DNA of 64,000 bases from an uncultured Alphaproteobacteria bacterium (GCA_947259105.1 CAMYKU010000006.1:17851-81850), one strand, 5' to 3'; counted from the stretch's first letter, positions 33,337 through 44,133 are shown. Numbers and translations: made by a program. The notes: generated by a model from the sequence alone, not told the origin.

Positions 33337-33972
33337 TCACCCCATAGCGCTCGGATGCAGCTCCGGCATATAGCCGCCGGCCAGCGCCGAGACCGTCGGC
33401 CGGGGTGTCAGGACGGTTACCAACGTCGCGGGCGGCCGCTGGACTGCGTTCCGGTAGCCGTCCGGCGTCCAGCCGGGCAGCGCGTCGCCCAGAACCAGCC
33501 GCGGCACGTCGTCGCCATCGCCCAGGCGGATGAAGGTTCCGTCCGGCAGGTCCGCGAGCCTGGCCTCCTAGGTGGCCTGCCGGCGGTGCCGGGGGTCCAT
33601 GCGGGCCGCATGCAGAATACCGTCCAGTTCCGCCGCTTTCGGGATGGCGCCGGCATGGCCGGTCCCGTTCGCCCAGCCGGCCAGGAAGTCCTGATAGCGG
33701 CCGCGGCGGCATTCGGCGCAGGGCCGGTGCCCGGCGGCCAGCGCCACGGCTTCGTCGAGAAAGAACAACTCGGTGTAGCGGCGCGGTTCCATGACGCGGC
33801 GCCATCGGCCCCTGAACGCCAATACGCAGACGATCCAGTGCTTGTGCCGCCAGCGCGCCCGCCCGAGCCGTTTCCGGTCGTCGTGCAGGATTCCCCGGTT
33901 TCCCATGAAGCAACCGCGCGCGGGATCGGCGACGATTGCGCCGGTCGGGGTGACGCGGTTCTGCAATGCCAT
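33337..33972 (-). pseudogene. Hypothetical gene interrupted by an in-frame TAG
   Basis: A 212-codon frame broken at codon 135 (TAG at 33568-33570). The first part (MALQNRVTPTGAIVADPARG, later FLDEAVALAAGHRPCAECRR) and the part after the stop (ADLPDGTFIRLGDGDDVPR, later VLTPRPTVSALAAGYMPELH) read on in the same frame and fit one uncharacterised bacterial family with the AAGHRPCAECR motif, which I recall as a single protein of this size. One base change (for example CAG to TAG) explains it. It may be a recent loss, a sequencing error or read-through. Confidence 0.7.
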
Positions 33973-33984
33973 GGCTGCGAGGCC

Positions 33985-34395
33985 TCAGCCGCCTTGCGCC
34001 GCCTCGCGCAGCCTGTCGTCCACGTCCACCTGCCAGCCGGTGACCAGGGCGTTGGTCTCGTTCGCCATGCCGATGACGGCCAGCAGTTCGGCCAGCATCG
34101 CGTCCGTCATGCCCTTGCCCCGCGCCCCGGCGAGATGCGAGTTGATGCAATACTCGCAGCCGTTCGTGACGCTGACCGCGACGTAGAGCATTTCCTTGGT
34201 CAGCGGGTCGAGCGCGCCCGGCGCCATGACCTGCTTTATGCTCTCCCAGGTGCGCTTGAGCGTCGGCGGGTCCTGGGCCAGCGCCTTCCAGAAATTGTTG
34301 ATCCAGTCGACGCCGCGGGTTTCCATGATGTCGTCGTAGACCGCGCGGATTTCCGGCGGAGCGTCCTCGTATTCGACGAATTTACCGATCGGCAT
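33985..34395 (-). CDS. Carboxymuconolactone decarboxylase (AhpD-like) family protein
   Basis: A 136-residue AhpD-like protein with the redox motif Cys-Glu-Tyr-Cys in TNGCEYCINSHLAGARGKGM, the usual E-x-x-x-C-x-x-C-x-x-x-H layout. The role is probably peroxide or thiol redox, cytoplasmic. It follows the slipin/NfeD pair on the same strand 12 bp after slipin, so the three may share a transcript. Confidence 0.88.
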   Translation of the reverse strand: MPIGKFVEYEDAPPEIRAVYDDIMETRGVDWINNFWKALAQDPPTLKRTWESIKQVMAPGALDPLTKEMLYVAVSVTNGCEYCINSHLAGARGKGMTDAMLAELLAVIGMANETNALVTGWQVDVDDRLREAAQGG

Positions 34396-34407
34396 GGGCC
34401 GGCCTCC

Positions 34408-35163
34408 CTATTTGTCGCCGGCCGCCAGACTCTTCAACAATTCGCCGAACTTCATCGGGAACGGGAAGACGATGGTCGAGGCCCGTTCGCTGGCAATCTC
34501 GGTCAGGGTGGTGAGGTAACGAATCTGCATTGCTTCCGGAAGCTCCGAGAGCGTCCTGCCGGCCTCGAGGAATTTCTGGGCCGCCTGCGCCTCGCCGTCG
34601 GCGTCGATGATCTTGGCGCGCCGCATGCGTTCGGCCTCCGCCTGCTTGGCGATGGCCCGGATCATCGATTCCTCTAGGTCCACATGCTTGAGCTCGACAT
34701 TGGCGACCTTGATGCCCCAGGCGTCGGTCTGCTCGTCGAGGATCTGCTGGATATCCCGGTTCAGCTTGTCGCGTTCCGCCAGCATCTCGTCCAGCTCGTG
34801 CTGGCCCAGCACCGACCGCAGCGTGGTCTGGGCGAACTGGCTGGTCGCCATGGTGAAGTCCTCGACCTGGATGATCGCCTTTTCCGGATCAATCACGCGG
34901 TAATAGACCACCGCATTGACGTGCGCCGTGACGTTGTCGCGGCTGATGACATCCTGGGTCGGCACATCCAGCACCCGGGTGCGCAGGTCGACGCGCACCA
35001 TCTGCTGGAAACCGATGACGACGATCCTGAGGCCCGGCCCCCTGACCCCCGTGAACCGGCCGAGCGTGAAGACCACGCCGCGTTCGTATTCCCTGAGAAT
35101 CCGCAGCGATGCCGCGATACCCACCAGCACGACGATGGGGACGATGATAAATAACCATGACAT
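34408..35163 (-). CDS. Slipin (SPFH/band 7 family) protein
   Basis: A 251-residue stomatin-like protein: one N-terminal membrane hairpin or helix (residues 3-20), an SPFH domain starting [16 protein letters not shown], and an alanine/Glu-rich C-terminal helix ([14 protein letters not shown]). Bacterial slipins pair with NfeD-type membrane proteases and are thought to organise membrane microdomains; the partner is the adjacent upstream gene, ending 11 bp before. Confidence 0.94.
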   Translation of the reverse strand: MSWLFIIVPIVVLVGIAASLRILREYERGVVFTLGRFTGVRGPGLRIVVIGFQQMVRVDLRTRVLDVPTQDVISRDNVTAHVNAVVYYRVIDPEKAIIQVEDFTMATSQFAQTTLRSVLGQHELDEMLAERDKLNRDIQQILDEQTDAWGIKVANVELKHVDLEESMIRAIAKQAEAERMRRAKIIDADGEAQAAQKFLEAGRTLSELPEAMQIRYLTTLTEIASERASTIVFPFPMKFGELLKSLAAGDK

Positions 35164-35174
35164 TTTCCGACTCC

Positions 35175-36692
35175 TCAGCTTTCCGTTTTAACGACGCTCT
35201 CCGGTCCCACGACGAGGGTCAGGCCATCGATCTCGCCGACCACGACCCGGGCGCCCGCCTCGAAACCGCCGTCGGCGGAGCGCGCCTGCCAGATCTCGCC
35301 CTGGAACCGCACATGCCCGGCGCCGCCGGACCAGTCGACGACCGTTCCCACGGACCCGATCATGGCGTCCCGCCCGCTGACGACCGGCCGCGACCGCGAT
35401 CGCAGCAGGAGCGTCAGGATCAGCAGCATCATCCCGCCGGCCACGGCGGCAACGCCGCCGATCGCCCAGGGAGAGATGCCGAATCCCGGCACGTCGGTCT
35501 CGATCAGCATGACCGAGCCAATGACGAACGCGACGATGCCGCCGATGCCCAGCGCGCCGAAGCTGGGCATGAAGACCTCGCCGACGATCAATGCGATGCC
35601 CAGCAGGATCAGGCCGGCGCCGGCATAGTTGATGGGCAGGACGTGCAGTCCATAAAGCCCCAGGACGATGCAGATCGCGCCGATCACGCCGGCGATCAGG
35701 GTGCCGGTGTAGAACTCGATCAACAGGGCGGGCACGCCGATGGTGAACAGCAGCAGATAGGCGACCGTCGGATCGGTGATCACGGCAAGAAACTCCGTGC
35801 GCCAGTCGGGCGCCTGATCCACCACCGCGAGCCCCGCGGTCTCCAGCGTCTTGTCCACCCCGGCGACGTCGACCGTGCGGCCGTCGGCCTTTTCCAGGAT
35901 TTCTTCCGGCGTCTCGGCGATGAAATCGATCACGCCCTGCTCCAGCGCGTCCTCGGCCGACAGGCTCGCCGCCTCGGTCACCGCCTTCACCGCCCATTCG
36001 GCGTTGCGCCCGCGCTTCTGGGCCAGGCTCTTGATATAGGCCACGGCGTCGTTCAGCATCTTGTCTTCCATGCCGGGCTTGCCGCGCTTCGGCTTGTCGT
36101 CCTCAGCCTTCTCCTCATTCTCTTCTGAATCGTCCCCGGACTCTTCGTCCCCGGACTCTTCGTCCCCGGACTCTTCGTCCCCGGCCTCATTGTCCTCCTC
36201 GGCCGGTTTCTCCTTTTCGGCGTCCTCGTCCTCCGGCTCGTCCGGCGCCCCGGACTCGCCGCCGCCCATCTGCACCGGCGTGGCGGCGCCCAGATTCGTG
36301 GCCGGCGCCATGGCGGCGAGGTGGCTCGCATACAGCATGTAGGTCCCGGCGCTGGCGGCGCGCGCGCCGGACGGACCGACATAGCCGATGACCGGCACCG
36401 GGGCGCCGAGAATATCCTGAATGATCGCACGCATCGAGGTATCGAGGCCGCCCGGCGTGTCCATTTGCAGGATGACGACGGTGGCGCCGCCCTCAACGGC
36501 CTTTTCCAGCCCGCGATGGATATAGTCCGCGACCGCCGGGCCGATCGCGCCCTTGACGATCAGCCGCGCCGCGTGGCCTTCGCCCTGGGAATGCCCGCTT
36601 CCCATGGCGAGCATGCCGATGGCCAGAGCGGCGACCGCCAGCGCTAACACGCGCCAGGCCCAAAGCAACCGCCTGTCGATCGACCAAAGCAT
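35175..36692 (-). CDS. NfeD family membrane serine protease
   Basis: A 505-residue long-form NfeD: signal/anchor helix, ClpP-like protease domain, four or more C-terminal transmembrane helices (about 310-430) and a soluble NfeD OB-fold domain ([17 protein letters not shown]). The nucleophile Ser lies in [20 protein letters not shown]. Between the [16 protein letters not shown] motif and [13 protein letters not shown] the protein carries an unusual acidic insert of roughly 60 residues with repeated DEESG. It should cut membrane-associated substrates and works with slipin (next gene). Start at 36692 chosen at [10 protein letters not shown]; a longer start (36740) is possible. Confidence 0.9.
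   Translation of the reverse strand: MLWSIDRRLLWAWRVLALAVAALAIGMLAMGSGHSQGEGHAARLIVKGAIGPAVADYIHRGLEKAVEGGATVVILQMDTPGGLDTSMRAIIQDILGAPVPVIGYVGPSGARAASAGTYMLYASHLAAMAPATNLGAATPVQMGGGESGAPDEPEDEDAEKEKPAEEDNEAGDEESGDEESGDEESGDDSEENEEKAEDDKPKRGKPGMEDKMLNDAVAYIKSLAQKRGRNAEWAVKAVTEAASLSAEDALEQGVIDFIAETPEEILEKADGRTVDVAGVDKTLETAGLAVVDQAPDWRTEFLAVITDPTVAYLLLFTIGVPALLIEFYTGTLIAGVIGAICIVLGLYGLHVLPINYAGAGLILLGIALIVGEVFMPSFGALGIGGIVAFVIGSVMLIETDVPGFGISPWAIGGVAAVAGGMMLLILTLLLRSRSRPVVSGRDAMIGSVGTVVDWSGGAGHVRFQGEIWQARSADGGFEAGARVVVGEIDGLTLVVGPESVVKTES
36131..36190 (-). repeat. 15-bp in-frame repeats in NfeD
   Basis: Three perfect copies of a 15-bp unit (36131-36175) plus a partial fourth encode DEESG repeats within the protease-domain insert. 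Confidence 0.9.
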
Positions 36693-36752
36693 GAGCCAAT
36701 GATGGTCTTTTGCGCGGATAGTGTCCAGCCCTGGCCACACGCGATGTCGCGA

Positions 36753-38909
36753 TTACCCGTTGCGGATGCCGGCCAGGAAGCGGGCGAACTCCCGGGACAG
36801 CTCGCCGGCCCGTTGTGCGAGCGATTCCGTGGCCGTCATGACCTGCCGTGCGGCCGACCCCGTGTCACCCGCCGCCGTGCTGACGGATTCGATGTTCGCA
36901 TTGACCTCTTCGGTGCCGGCCGCTGCCTGCTGGACGTTGCGGGCGATCTCCTTGGTCGAAATGCCCTGCTCCTCCACCGCGGCGGCGATGGTCATGGAGA
37001 TGTCGTTGAGTTCGCCGATGATGTCGCGGATACCCTGGATATCGTCGACGGCGTCCCGGGTCTCGTCCTGCACCGCCGCGATCTGCTTGGAGATTTCCTC
37101 GGTTGCCTTGGCCGTCTGGTTGGCAAGGTTCTTGACCTCGTTGGCAACCACCGCAAAGCCCTTGCCGGCCTCGCCGGCACGCGCCGCCTCGATGGTCGCG
37201 TTCAGGGCCAGCAGGTTGGTCTGGCCGGCGACATCGTTGATCAGGTCCACGACTTCGCCGATCCGGCCCGCCGCCTCGGTCAGCCCCCGGACGGTTTCAT
37301 CGGTGCGGATCGCCTGTTCGACGGCACGCCCCGAGATATCGGCGGATTGCCCGGCTTGCCGGCCGATCTCCGAGATCGACGCGCTCAACTCCTCGGCGGC
37401 CATCGCCACTGTGGTCACGTTGCTCGTCGCCTCGCGGGACGCCGCGGCCACCGCTGCCGATTTCTGGGTTCCCTGGTCTGCGGTTTCCGCCATCCGCCCG
37501 GCGATTCCCTCCATCTGGCGGATTTCCCCGGCAACCGCCTCGACGACGCCGGTAACCTGCGCCTCGAACCGGTCGGCCAATTCCAGCATCGACCCGCGTT
37601 TTTCCTCCAGCGTACGGGATTCGCGTTCGCTCCGCTCGTGCTGGAGGCGTTCGTTCTCGATCGCGTTTTCGCGAAACACACCGAGAGCACGGGCCATGCC
37701 GCCGATCTCGTCGGCACGCCCGGTCCAGGCAATTTCGATCTGCTTGTCGCCGGCGGCAAGTCGTTCCATCGCACCGGTCATCCGGCCAAGCGGCCGCGTC
37801 ACCCGCCACAAGACAATCCAGAACGAGAGGGCGATGGCGGTGCCGCCGGCAATCAACAGGATGATATCGACCCTGATGTGGCGCTGCCCCCGCGCGACCG
37901 CGACCTGCGAGATTCGTGCCGATGCCTGCGCCGCCAGACGGGCAAGTTCCTGCACCGAGACTACAGTGGCCTGCGACCGGGCGCGCCATTCGTCGGCGGT
38001 CGTCCGATAGACCCCATCGGACAGGCCGGCACGAATAATGTCCGACCGCAATTGCCGATAACCTTCGAATACCTGGCCGGTTCTGCGCTGCGCGCTGACG
38101 ATCGCAGGATCGGCCATCGGGCGCGACGCATAGGCGCTTACGGCGTCCCAGCCACCGTCAATATGCCCCTGATGGTGTCCAAGCTGCAGAATCTGGTCTG
38201 CCGACAATGGCGCCGACTTTGAGAGGGCCGTTGCCAGCAGATCGCGCTCGCGGGCCGTATGTTCGGTGATCTTCCACACCGCCTGTTTCAGCGCGGCAAG
38301 GTCCTGAATTCGCGAAAATCGTGGCGGGAAGTCCAGTGAATCGTTTGGGCGGAACTCGGCGGCAAGCCACAGCCGTTCCAGCGCCTCGACAACACCGGAC
38401 ACGCCCGGCCACCACTTTTCGGCAAGCTCGTCATCGGCGCCAGGCGTCTTATCCTGCCGGAGCAGCTCGTCGACCCTGGCGCGGAGAACATTCAGGGCCT
38501 TCTCCTTCTGGCGAAGCGCCGCGAGATGCGGCGCCAGCCCCGAAGTGTCAGCGCCACTGAACGCTTGGGTCACGTCCTCGATCAGCGACATCGCAGTGGC
38601 CCGGTGGCTGGCGATCCTGTCGCGCGATCGCGGATCGGCCGCTCCGGCATAACCGCCGATACCGAGCGCGCGCGCCGTGGCCTCCCGCTCGGCCGCCAGG
38701 GCCGCCGCAGCGTCCAGCATGCGATCGGCGGCGGCGCCGGCAGTGGACGCGACGATCGCGTTGTCCCGCTTGTGAATGGCGTCGATGGTCAGCGCGATGG
38801 TGTAATAGCCGATGATCCCGGCGAGCAACAACAGGATCGTCACCAGGCTGTAACGTACGCTGAATGCCCTGCTTGCTTTGTGTGAAACGGAACCGGAAAT
38901 TCCCTGCAT
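36753..38909 (-). CDS. Methyl-accepting chemotaxis protein
   Basis: A 718-residue transducer: TM1 near residues 19-41, a large periplasmic helical domain (about 42-345), TM2 near 350-372, HAMP, and a cytoplasmic signalling domain with the conserved hairpin GEAGKGFAVVANEVKNLANQ around 580-600. The periplasmic region is helix-rich and Ala-rich, like nitrate/nitrite-sensing or 4HB-like sensors; the ligand is not evident. AAGGAGAA lies before the ATG at 38909. Next to a second chemoreceptor. Confidence 0.93.
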   Translation of the reverse strand: MQGISGSVSHKASRAFSVRYSLVTILLLLAGIIGYYTIALTIDAIHKRDNAIVASTAGAAADRMLDAAAALAAEREATARALGIGGYAGAADPRSRDRIASHRATAMSLIEDVTQAFSGADTSGLAPHLAALRQKEKALNVLRARVDELLRQDKTPGADDELAEKWWPGVSGVVEALERLWLAAEFRPNDSLDFPPRFSRIQDLAALKQAVWKITEHTARERDLLATALSKSAPLSADQILQLGHHQGHIDGGWDAVSAYASRPMADPAIVSAQRRTGQVFEGYRQLRSDIIRAGLSDGVYRTTADEWRARSQATVVSVQELARLAAQASARISQVAVARGQRHIRVDIILLIAGGTAIALSFWIVLWRVTRPLGRMTGAMERLAAGDKQIEIAWTGRADEIGGMARALGVFRENAIENERLQHERSERESRTLEEKRGSMLELADRFEAQVTGVVEAVAGEIRQMEGIAGRMAETADQGTQKSAAVAAASREATSNVTTVAMAAEELSASISEIGRQAGQSADISGRAVEQAIRTDETVRGLTEAAGRIGEVVDLINDVAGQTNLLALNATIEAARAGEAGKGFAVVANEVKNLANQTAKATEEISKQIAAVQDETRDAVDDIQGIRDIIGELNDISMTIAAAVEEQGISTKEIARNVQQAAAGTEEVNANIESVSTAAGDTGSAARQVMTATESLAQRAGELSREFARFLAGIRNG

Positions 38910-39313
38910 CTGGTCGAATTCTCCTTGAGCTGGGCGCGGCTCGGCGAAAATTATCACTTACAATAATAATGTGTTATATGCGCAATATCTTCTTGCACTT
39001 AACAAAATATGTACAATAAAACCGCATCACAATTTGTTTATTTCATTGCCATCATGTTAACGAGTGCACTCTCGACCGCCGGATTCGGCAGCCAATCGTG
39101 TTCCACGGATCGGGACGGTTTTCCCCAACCTTGCTCGGCCAACACCGAATCTTAAATAAAATTTACCTATTTGGAGTTAAGGAAAGGCTAACAACCATAC
39201 CCCGTCCGGTTACCCGTGCGTGATACTTCCGGCGTTGCCAAGACCGGTTGAGGCAGGATTGACGGACGGCGGCATCCGCCGGCTCCCGGCGAATGGACGG
39301 TCACATCTCGGGA
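38910..39313. other. AT-rich gap between chemoreceptors
   Basis: 404 bp, notably AT-rich around 38950-39060 and 39150-39200 compared with the rest of the window. It presumably holds the promoter of the first chemoreceptor; no clear hexamers could be chosen and no gene is seen. Confidence 0.4.
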
Positions 39314-41047
39314 TCAGATTGTCTTGACGTCCCGCAGGAAGACGTCGATCTGGGCGCGCAGGCTTTCCGCCTGTCGCGACAGTTCGCCCGACGACGCCAT
39401 TACCTGCGCCGCTGCGCTGCCGGCCTGTCTGGCCGCCTCGGTCACGCCCGCGATGTTGCTGTTCACCTCGGACGTGCCGCGAGCCGCCTCGCGGACATTG
39501 CGGGCGATCTCCTGGGTGGAGATACCCTGCTCCTCGACGGCGGAGGAGATCGTCGTCGCGATCTCGTTGACCTCGCCAATGATCGCGCGGATCCTCTCGA
39601 TCGCGCCGACCGCATCGGTGGTTTCCTCCTGGACGGACGTGATCTGCGCCGCGATCTCCTCGGTTGCCTTGGCGGTCTGGTTGGCGAGGTTCTTGACCTC
39701 CTGCGCCACCACGGCAAACCCCTTGCCGGCCTCGCCGGCGCGGGCCGCCTCGATCGTCGCGTTCAACGCCAGCAGGTTGGTCTGCCCGGCGATGTCGTTG
39801 ATCAGGCTCACGACCTCGCCGATCTGGCTCGCGGCCTCGGCCAGACCCTGCACCGTCTCATTGGTCGTCTCGGCCTCGGTCACCGCGTTCTGGGCGATCT
39901 TCGCCGACTGCATGACCTGGCGGCCGATCTCGGAGATCGAGGCCGACAGTTGCTCGGCGGCGGCGGCAACGGTTTCGACATTGGCCGACGCCTGACTGGA
40001 TGCGGTGGCCACCGCGGCTGTTTGGCCGCTGGCCAGTTCAGCGGTCGACGACATCGACTGCGCCGTCTGCTCCAGTTCGGTTGCCGCGGATGCCACGGCG
40101 CCCAGCACACCCGATACCTTGCCGTCGAACCCGTCGATCAGCCCGTCGACGCGCTCCGCGCGCTGCTCCTTGGCGCGTTGCCCGGCCTCCCGCTCGCGGG
40201 TCAATTCCTCGTTGCGGATCAGGTTGTCCTTGAAAACCAGGACGGCCTGGGCCATCTCGCCCAATTCGTCGCCGCGATCGGTCCCCGGAATGTCGGATGC
40301 CGAATCCCCGGCCGCCAGCGCGTGCATCGACGCCGCCAGCGCTTCCATCGGCGCGACCAGCCATTTCCGGTTGGCAAACAGGAACCCCAGAATAACCACG
40401 ACCTGCGTCAACCCCAACAACAGGGCGGCGGTAAGCGCGATTTTGTTCAGGCTCCCAACCCTGCCGTAGACGTGGCTGGCAGCCGACCGCCGCGCAAGGT
40501 CGAGTTCTTCGGTCAGGACGTCCAGCGCCGCCAGCGCAGGGCCGTCGTCGATCTGCACCGCCAGGTCGATGTCCTTGGCCGGCATATCGCGTTCCAGCAA
40601 TTGCGAGACCGTCTGAAGCGCCGCGGCATAGTGTCCGACCACACCGCGCAGATCCTCGAGCGCGCGCCGCTCACGATCGTTCACACCCAGTTCGATATAG
40701 GTGTTGATCGCACGAAATGCGTCGTCCACCTTGCCGCCCGTCATCGAAATCCGGACCGTCTCGCCCCGCAGGACGAGATTCTTGAACTCATGGATCAGGC
40801 CGCCGTAGCCAAGCGCACCGCGCAGTTCACCCAGCGTATCGGACTTGCGTCCGGGGCCCTTTTCGAAGGCTTCCCATGTCTTGCCGAGCTGGTGGGAGTC
40901 GATAAATACCCGCCCCGATATGGCGACGGTGAACAGCGCTACGACGGCGAACACGAACGCCATCCACGTCCCCGCGGTTTTCATTCGCATGTTCAACAAG
41001 AGGTATAGGAGAAGACGACGCAATTTCTTTCCCCGGGGGCGCTCCAT
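39314..41047 (-). CDS. Methyl-accepting chemotaxis protein
   Basis: A 577-residue transducer with TM1 at about 23-45, a shorter helical periplasmic domain (about 46-198), TM2 near 199-222, HAMP and a signalling domain with GKGFAVVAQEVKNLANQTAK near 440-455. The signalling domains of the two neighbours are nearly alike, the sensor domains are not, suggesting duplication and exchange of sensors. The family B element lies 57 bp upstream of its start. Confidence 0.93.
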   Translation of the reverse strand: MERPRGKKLRRLLLYLLLNMRMKTAGTWMAFVFAVVALFTVAISGRVFIDSHQLGKTWEAFEKGPGRKSDTLGELRGALGYGGLIHEFKNLVLRGETVRISMTGGKVDDAFRAINTYIELGVNDRERRALEDLRGVVGHYAAALQTVSQLLERDMPAKDIDLAVQIDDGPALAALDVLTEELDLARRSAASHVYGRVGSLNKIALTAALLLGLTQVVVILGFLFANRKWLVAPMEALAASMHALAAGDSASDIPGTDRGDELGEMAQAVLVFKDNLIRNEELTREREAGQRAKEQRAERVDGLIDGFDGKVSGVLGAVASAATELEQTAQSMSSTAELASGQTAAVATASSQASANVETVAAAAEQLSASISEIGRQVMQSAKIAQNAVTEAETTNETVQGLAEAASQIGEVVSLINDIAGQTNLLALNATIEAARAGEAGKGFAVVAQEVKNLANQTAKATEEIAAQITSVQEETTDAVGAIERIRAIIGEVNEIATTISSAVEEQGISTQEIARNVREAARGTSEVNSNIAGVTEAARQAGSAAAQVMASSGELSRQAESLRAQIDVFLRDVKTI

Positions 41048-41104
41048 CGCACCCGATATACATATAGAACAAAGAGTTAATTATTGGTTTGCGCGGCGTG
41101 ACCT

Positions 41105-41239
41105 AGGGCAATATCCCATCGCACGGAACCGGGCCGGTTCCGTGCGATGGGATGAAATTGCCCGCTATCTCGAAGGGCGAGCAGCTTTATCCGAACACGT
41201 GGAACCGCGAAAAGCGATTCCACGTGTTCGGATGCTGCT
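41105..41239. mobile_element. 135-bp double-hairpin element, family B copy 2
   Basis: 129 of 135 bases equal to the copy at 28569. It is flanked on both sides by CT, again fitting a 2-bp duplication. It sits between the chemoreceptor start and the betA stop, where it could act on either transcript. Confidence 0.85.
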
Positions 41240-41280
41240 CTAGCGCGCGACAACGGGACACCCCCCGCGCGCCGGCAACG

Positions 41281-42942
41281 TCAGCGGGGCGCGGTCTGCC
41301 AGCCGGGATGGATCCAGGGTTGCTGGTTGGAGGGAGGCAGCGGGTCGCGGCCGAGGATATGGTCGCTCGCCTTTTCGCCGGCCATGATCGACGGGGCGTT
41401 GAGGTTGCCGTTGGTAATGCGGGGGAAAATCGAGCTGTCGGCGACCCGGAGCCCTTCGACCCCGATGACGCGGCATTCCGGGTCGACGACGGCCATGGCA
41501 TCGTCGGCCGCGCCCATCCTGCAGGTGCCGCACGGATGGTAAGCGCTCTCCACCGCTTCACGGATGAAATCGTTCAGTGCGTCGTCGCTCTCGACCGTAC
41601 TGCCCGGCGCGATCTCGCGCCCCGCATAGGGCGTGAAGGCGTCCTGGGCGAAGATTTCCCGGGTCAGCCGGATGCAGGTGCGGAAATCCTCCCAGTCCTG
41701 TTCATGCGACATGTAATTGAACCGGATGACCGGGTTGTCCCGCGGATCGGCGGACCGCAGCCGGACATGACCCCGGGACGCAGAGCGCATCGGCCCGACA
41801 TGGGCCTGGAAACCATGGGTCTTTGCCGGCGCCTTGCCGTCGTAACGGATCGCAACGGGCAGGAAATGATACTGGATGTCCGGATATTTCACACCGGCGG
41901 CGGAGCGGACGAACGCGGCGCTTTCGAAATGGTTGGTGGCGCCATGGCCGGATTTCAGGAACAGCCATTGCGCGCCGATCCACGCCTTGGAGAAGAGGTT
42001 CATATGCTTGTAGAGCGTAATCGGCTGGAGACATTCCTGCTGGACGTAGAGTTCCAGGTGGTCCTGCAAATTCTCGCCGACGCCGGGTCGGTCGGCGATC
42101 ACCTCGATGCCGTGCTCCCTGAGCTCCGCCGCCGGGCCGACGCCGGAGAGCTTCAGCAGGCTGGGCGAATTGATCGACGAGGCGGCGACAATGACCTCGC
42201 GCCGCGCCCGCACGGTCTCGATCCGCCCGCCGACCTCGAACTCGACGCCGACGGTGCGCCCGCCCTCGAACAGGACGCGCCGCGCGAGGCCGCGCCGTAT
42301 CGAGACGTTCGGGCGTTTCAGGGCGGGCTTCAGATAGGCGTTGGCGGCGGACCAGCGGCGGCCCTTCCAGATGGTCATCTCCATCGCGCCGAAACCTTCC
42401 TGCCGCTCGCCGTTGTAATCCTCGGTGACCGGATAGCCGGCCTGCCGTCCGGCCTCGACGAAGGCATGGAACAGCGGATTGCGGCGGGGCCCGCGGGTCA
42501 CGTGCAGGGGCCCGCCCGATCCGCGCCAGCCCTCCTGGCCGCCGTGGGCATCCTCCATGCGCTTGAAATAGGGCAGCACGTTCGCGAAGGCCCAGCCTTT
42601 CGCACCCTGTTCCTCCCAGTGGTCGTAGTCGCAGGCGTGCCCGCGCACGTAGACCATGCCATTTATCGAGGACGAACCGCCGATCACCTTGCCGCGCGGA
42701 CAGGCCATGCGCCGCCCGCCGAGATGGGGTTCGGGCTCCGATGCGTAACCCCAGTCGTAGTGGCTCATGTTCATCGGATAGGACAGCGCCGCCGGCATCT
42801 GGATCAGCGGGCCGAAATCGCTGCCGCCGTATTCCAGCACCAGCACCGTGTGCCGGCCGTCCTCGGACAGCCGATACGCCATGGCGCAGCCCGCCGAGCC
42901 GGCGCCGACGATGACATAGTCGGCTTCGCGCGGTCCGGTCAT
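41281..42942 (-). CDS. betA: Choline dehydrogenase (GMC oxidoreductase)
   Basis: A 553-residue GMC flavoprotein of choline-dehydrogenase length. FAD-binding GxGxxG in [23 protein letters not shown] signature 1 near [20 protein letters not shown], signature 2 around [14 protein letters not shown], and the catalytic His in [12 protein letters not shown]. It oxidises choline to betaine aldehyde (and on to glycine betaine) for osmoprotection. It is divergent from choXWV, with a BetI-like palindrome between them, which supports the choline assignment. betB and betI are not in the window. Confidence 0.9.
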   Translation of the reverse strand: MTGPREADYVIVGAGSAGCAMAYRLSEDGRHTVLVLEYGGSDFGPLIQMPAALSYPMNMSHYDWGYASEPEPHLGGRRMACPRGKVIGGSSSINGMVYVRGHACDYDHWEEQGAKGWAFANVLPYFKRMEDAHGGQEGWRGSGGPLHVTRGPRRNPLFHAFVEAGRQAGYPVTEDYNGERQEGFGAMEMTIWKGRRWSAANAYLKPALKRPNVSIRRGLARRVLFEGGRTVGVEFEVGGRIETVRARREVIVAASSINSPSLLKLSGVGPAAELREHGIEVIADRPGVGENLQDHLELYVQQECLQPITLYKHMNLFSKAWIGAQWLFLKSGHGATNHFESAAFVRSAAGVKYPDIQYHFLPVAIRYDGKAPAKTHGFQAHVGPMRSASRGHVRLRSADPRDNPVIRFNYMSHEQDWEDFRTCIRLTREIFAQDAFTPYAGREIAPGSTVESDDALNDFIREAVESAYHPCGTCRMGAADDAMAVVDPECRVIGVEGLRVADSSIFPRITNGNLNAPSIMAGEKASDHILGRDPLPPSNQQPWIHPGWQTAPR

Positions 42943-43029
42943 GTCCCGACTTTCGGCACGGCTTGATACTCCTTGCGCACTGGAACGGCTGCGGCGATCC
43001 GGCCTGCCCGCGCAGCATGGTTTTCTTAT

Positions 43030-43043
43030 ATTGAACGGTCAAT
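43030..43043. promoter_or_regulatory. BetI-like operator between betA and choX
   Basis: ATTGA-ACGG-TCAAT, an inverted repeat resembling the ATTGAACGTTCAAT type associated with the choline-sensing repressor BetI. It lies in the shared upstream region of betA (minus) and choX (plus). Confidence 0.5.
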
Positions 43044-43159
43044 TGGAAAAGATTACGCTTCAATGCGTTATCCTGCGGCAGAACGCATTGCGCGGCGCCG
43101 ATCCAATATCGGCCCGTCCCGGCGGAAACCAAGAAATTTACTCTGACAGGGAGACTCAC

Positions 43160-44110
43160 ATGCTCAAGACAATCGCGCGCGGTACCGCGCTGGCCGGCGT
43201 TCTCGCGCTCGCCGCAACGGCGGCGCAGGCTGCCGGCGATCCCGCCTCATGCAAGACGGTCCGCTTATCCGACGTCGGCTGGACCGACATCACCGCGACC
43301 ACGGCGGCGACCTCGGTCGTGCTCGAAGGGCTCGGCTACAAACCGAAGGTGGAACTCCTGTCGGTGCCGGTGACCTATGCCAGCATGAAGAACAAGGATA
43401 TCGACGTCTTCCTCGGCAACTGGATGCCGACCATGGAAGAAAATATCAAGCCGTTCCGCGAGGACGGGTCGGTTGATGTGCTGGGGGTCAATCTGGAAGG
43501 CGCCAAATACACCTTCGCGGTGCCGAAATATGTCGCCGATGGCGGTCTGCGCGACTTCGCCGATATCGCCAAGTTCAAGGACAAGCTCGACGGCAAGATC
43601 TACGGTATCGAGCCGGGCAATGACGGCAACCGGCTGATCCTCGACATGATCGACAAGAACGCATTCGGCCTGAAGGGTTTCGAGCTTGTGGAGTCGAGCG
43701 AGCAGGGCATGCTGGCGCAGGTCAAGCGCGCGTCGTCGCGCAAGCAGTGGGTGGTCTTCCTGGGCTGGGAGCCGCACCCGATGAACAGCAGTTTCGAACT
43801 TGCCTATCTGTCCGGCGGCGACGACTGGTTCGGCCCGAATTACGGCGGCGCCACCGTCCATACCAACACCCGCGCAGGCTACGCCAGGGAATGCCCGAAT
43901 ATCGGAAAACTCCTGGCGAACCAGAAATTCACGCTGGCCATGGAGAACGAAATCATGGGCGCGATTCTCAATGACGGGGTCGAGCCGAACAAGGCAGCGG
44001 CCGCGTGGCTGAAGAAGAACGCCGGCGTGCTGGATGCCTGGCTCAAGGGCGTCGAGACCGTCGATGGCGGCAACGGGTTGGCCGCCGTCAAGAAGTCGCT
44101 GGGGCTTTAA
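43160..44110 (+). CDS. choX: Choline ABC transporter substrate-binding protein
   Basis: A 316-residue periplasmic binding protein with Sec signal ending AAQA-AG. Trp residues that cage quaternary ammonium groups are present at the usual places (VGWTDITATT, NWMPTME and FLGWEPHPM), as in ChoX/ProX-type proteins. First gene of choXWV; ATG at 43160 has an AGGGAG site. A strong hairpin follows the stop, likely lowering expression of the downstream genes relative to the binding protein. Confidence 0.92.
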   Translation: MLKTIARGTALAGVLALAATAAQAAGDPASCKTVRLSDVGWTDITATTAATSVVLEGLGYKPKVELLSVPVTYASMKNKDIDVFLGNWMPTMEENIKPFREDGSVDVLGVNLEGAKYTFAVPKYVADGGLRDFADIAKFKDKLDGKIYGIEPGNDGNRLILDMIDKNAFGLKGFELVESSEQGMLAQVKRASSRKQWVVFLGWEPHPMNSSFELAYLSGGDDWFGPNYGGATVHTNTRAGYARECPNIGKLLANQKFTLAMENEIMGAILNDGVEPNKAAAAWLKKNAGVLDAWLKGVETVDGGNGLAAVKKSLGL

Positions 44111-44133
44111 GCGACAAGATTGTTCGACGATGC

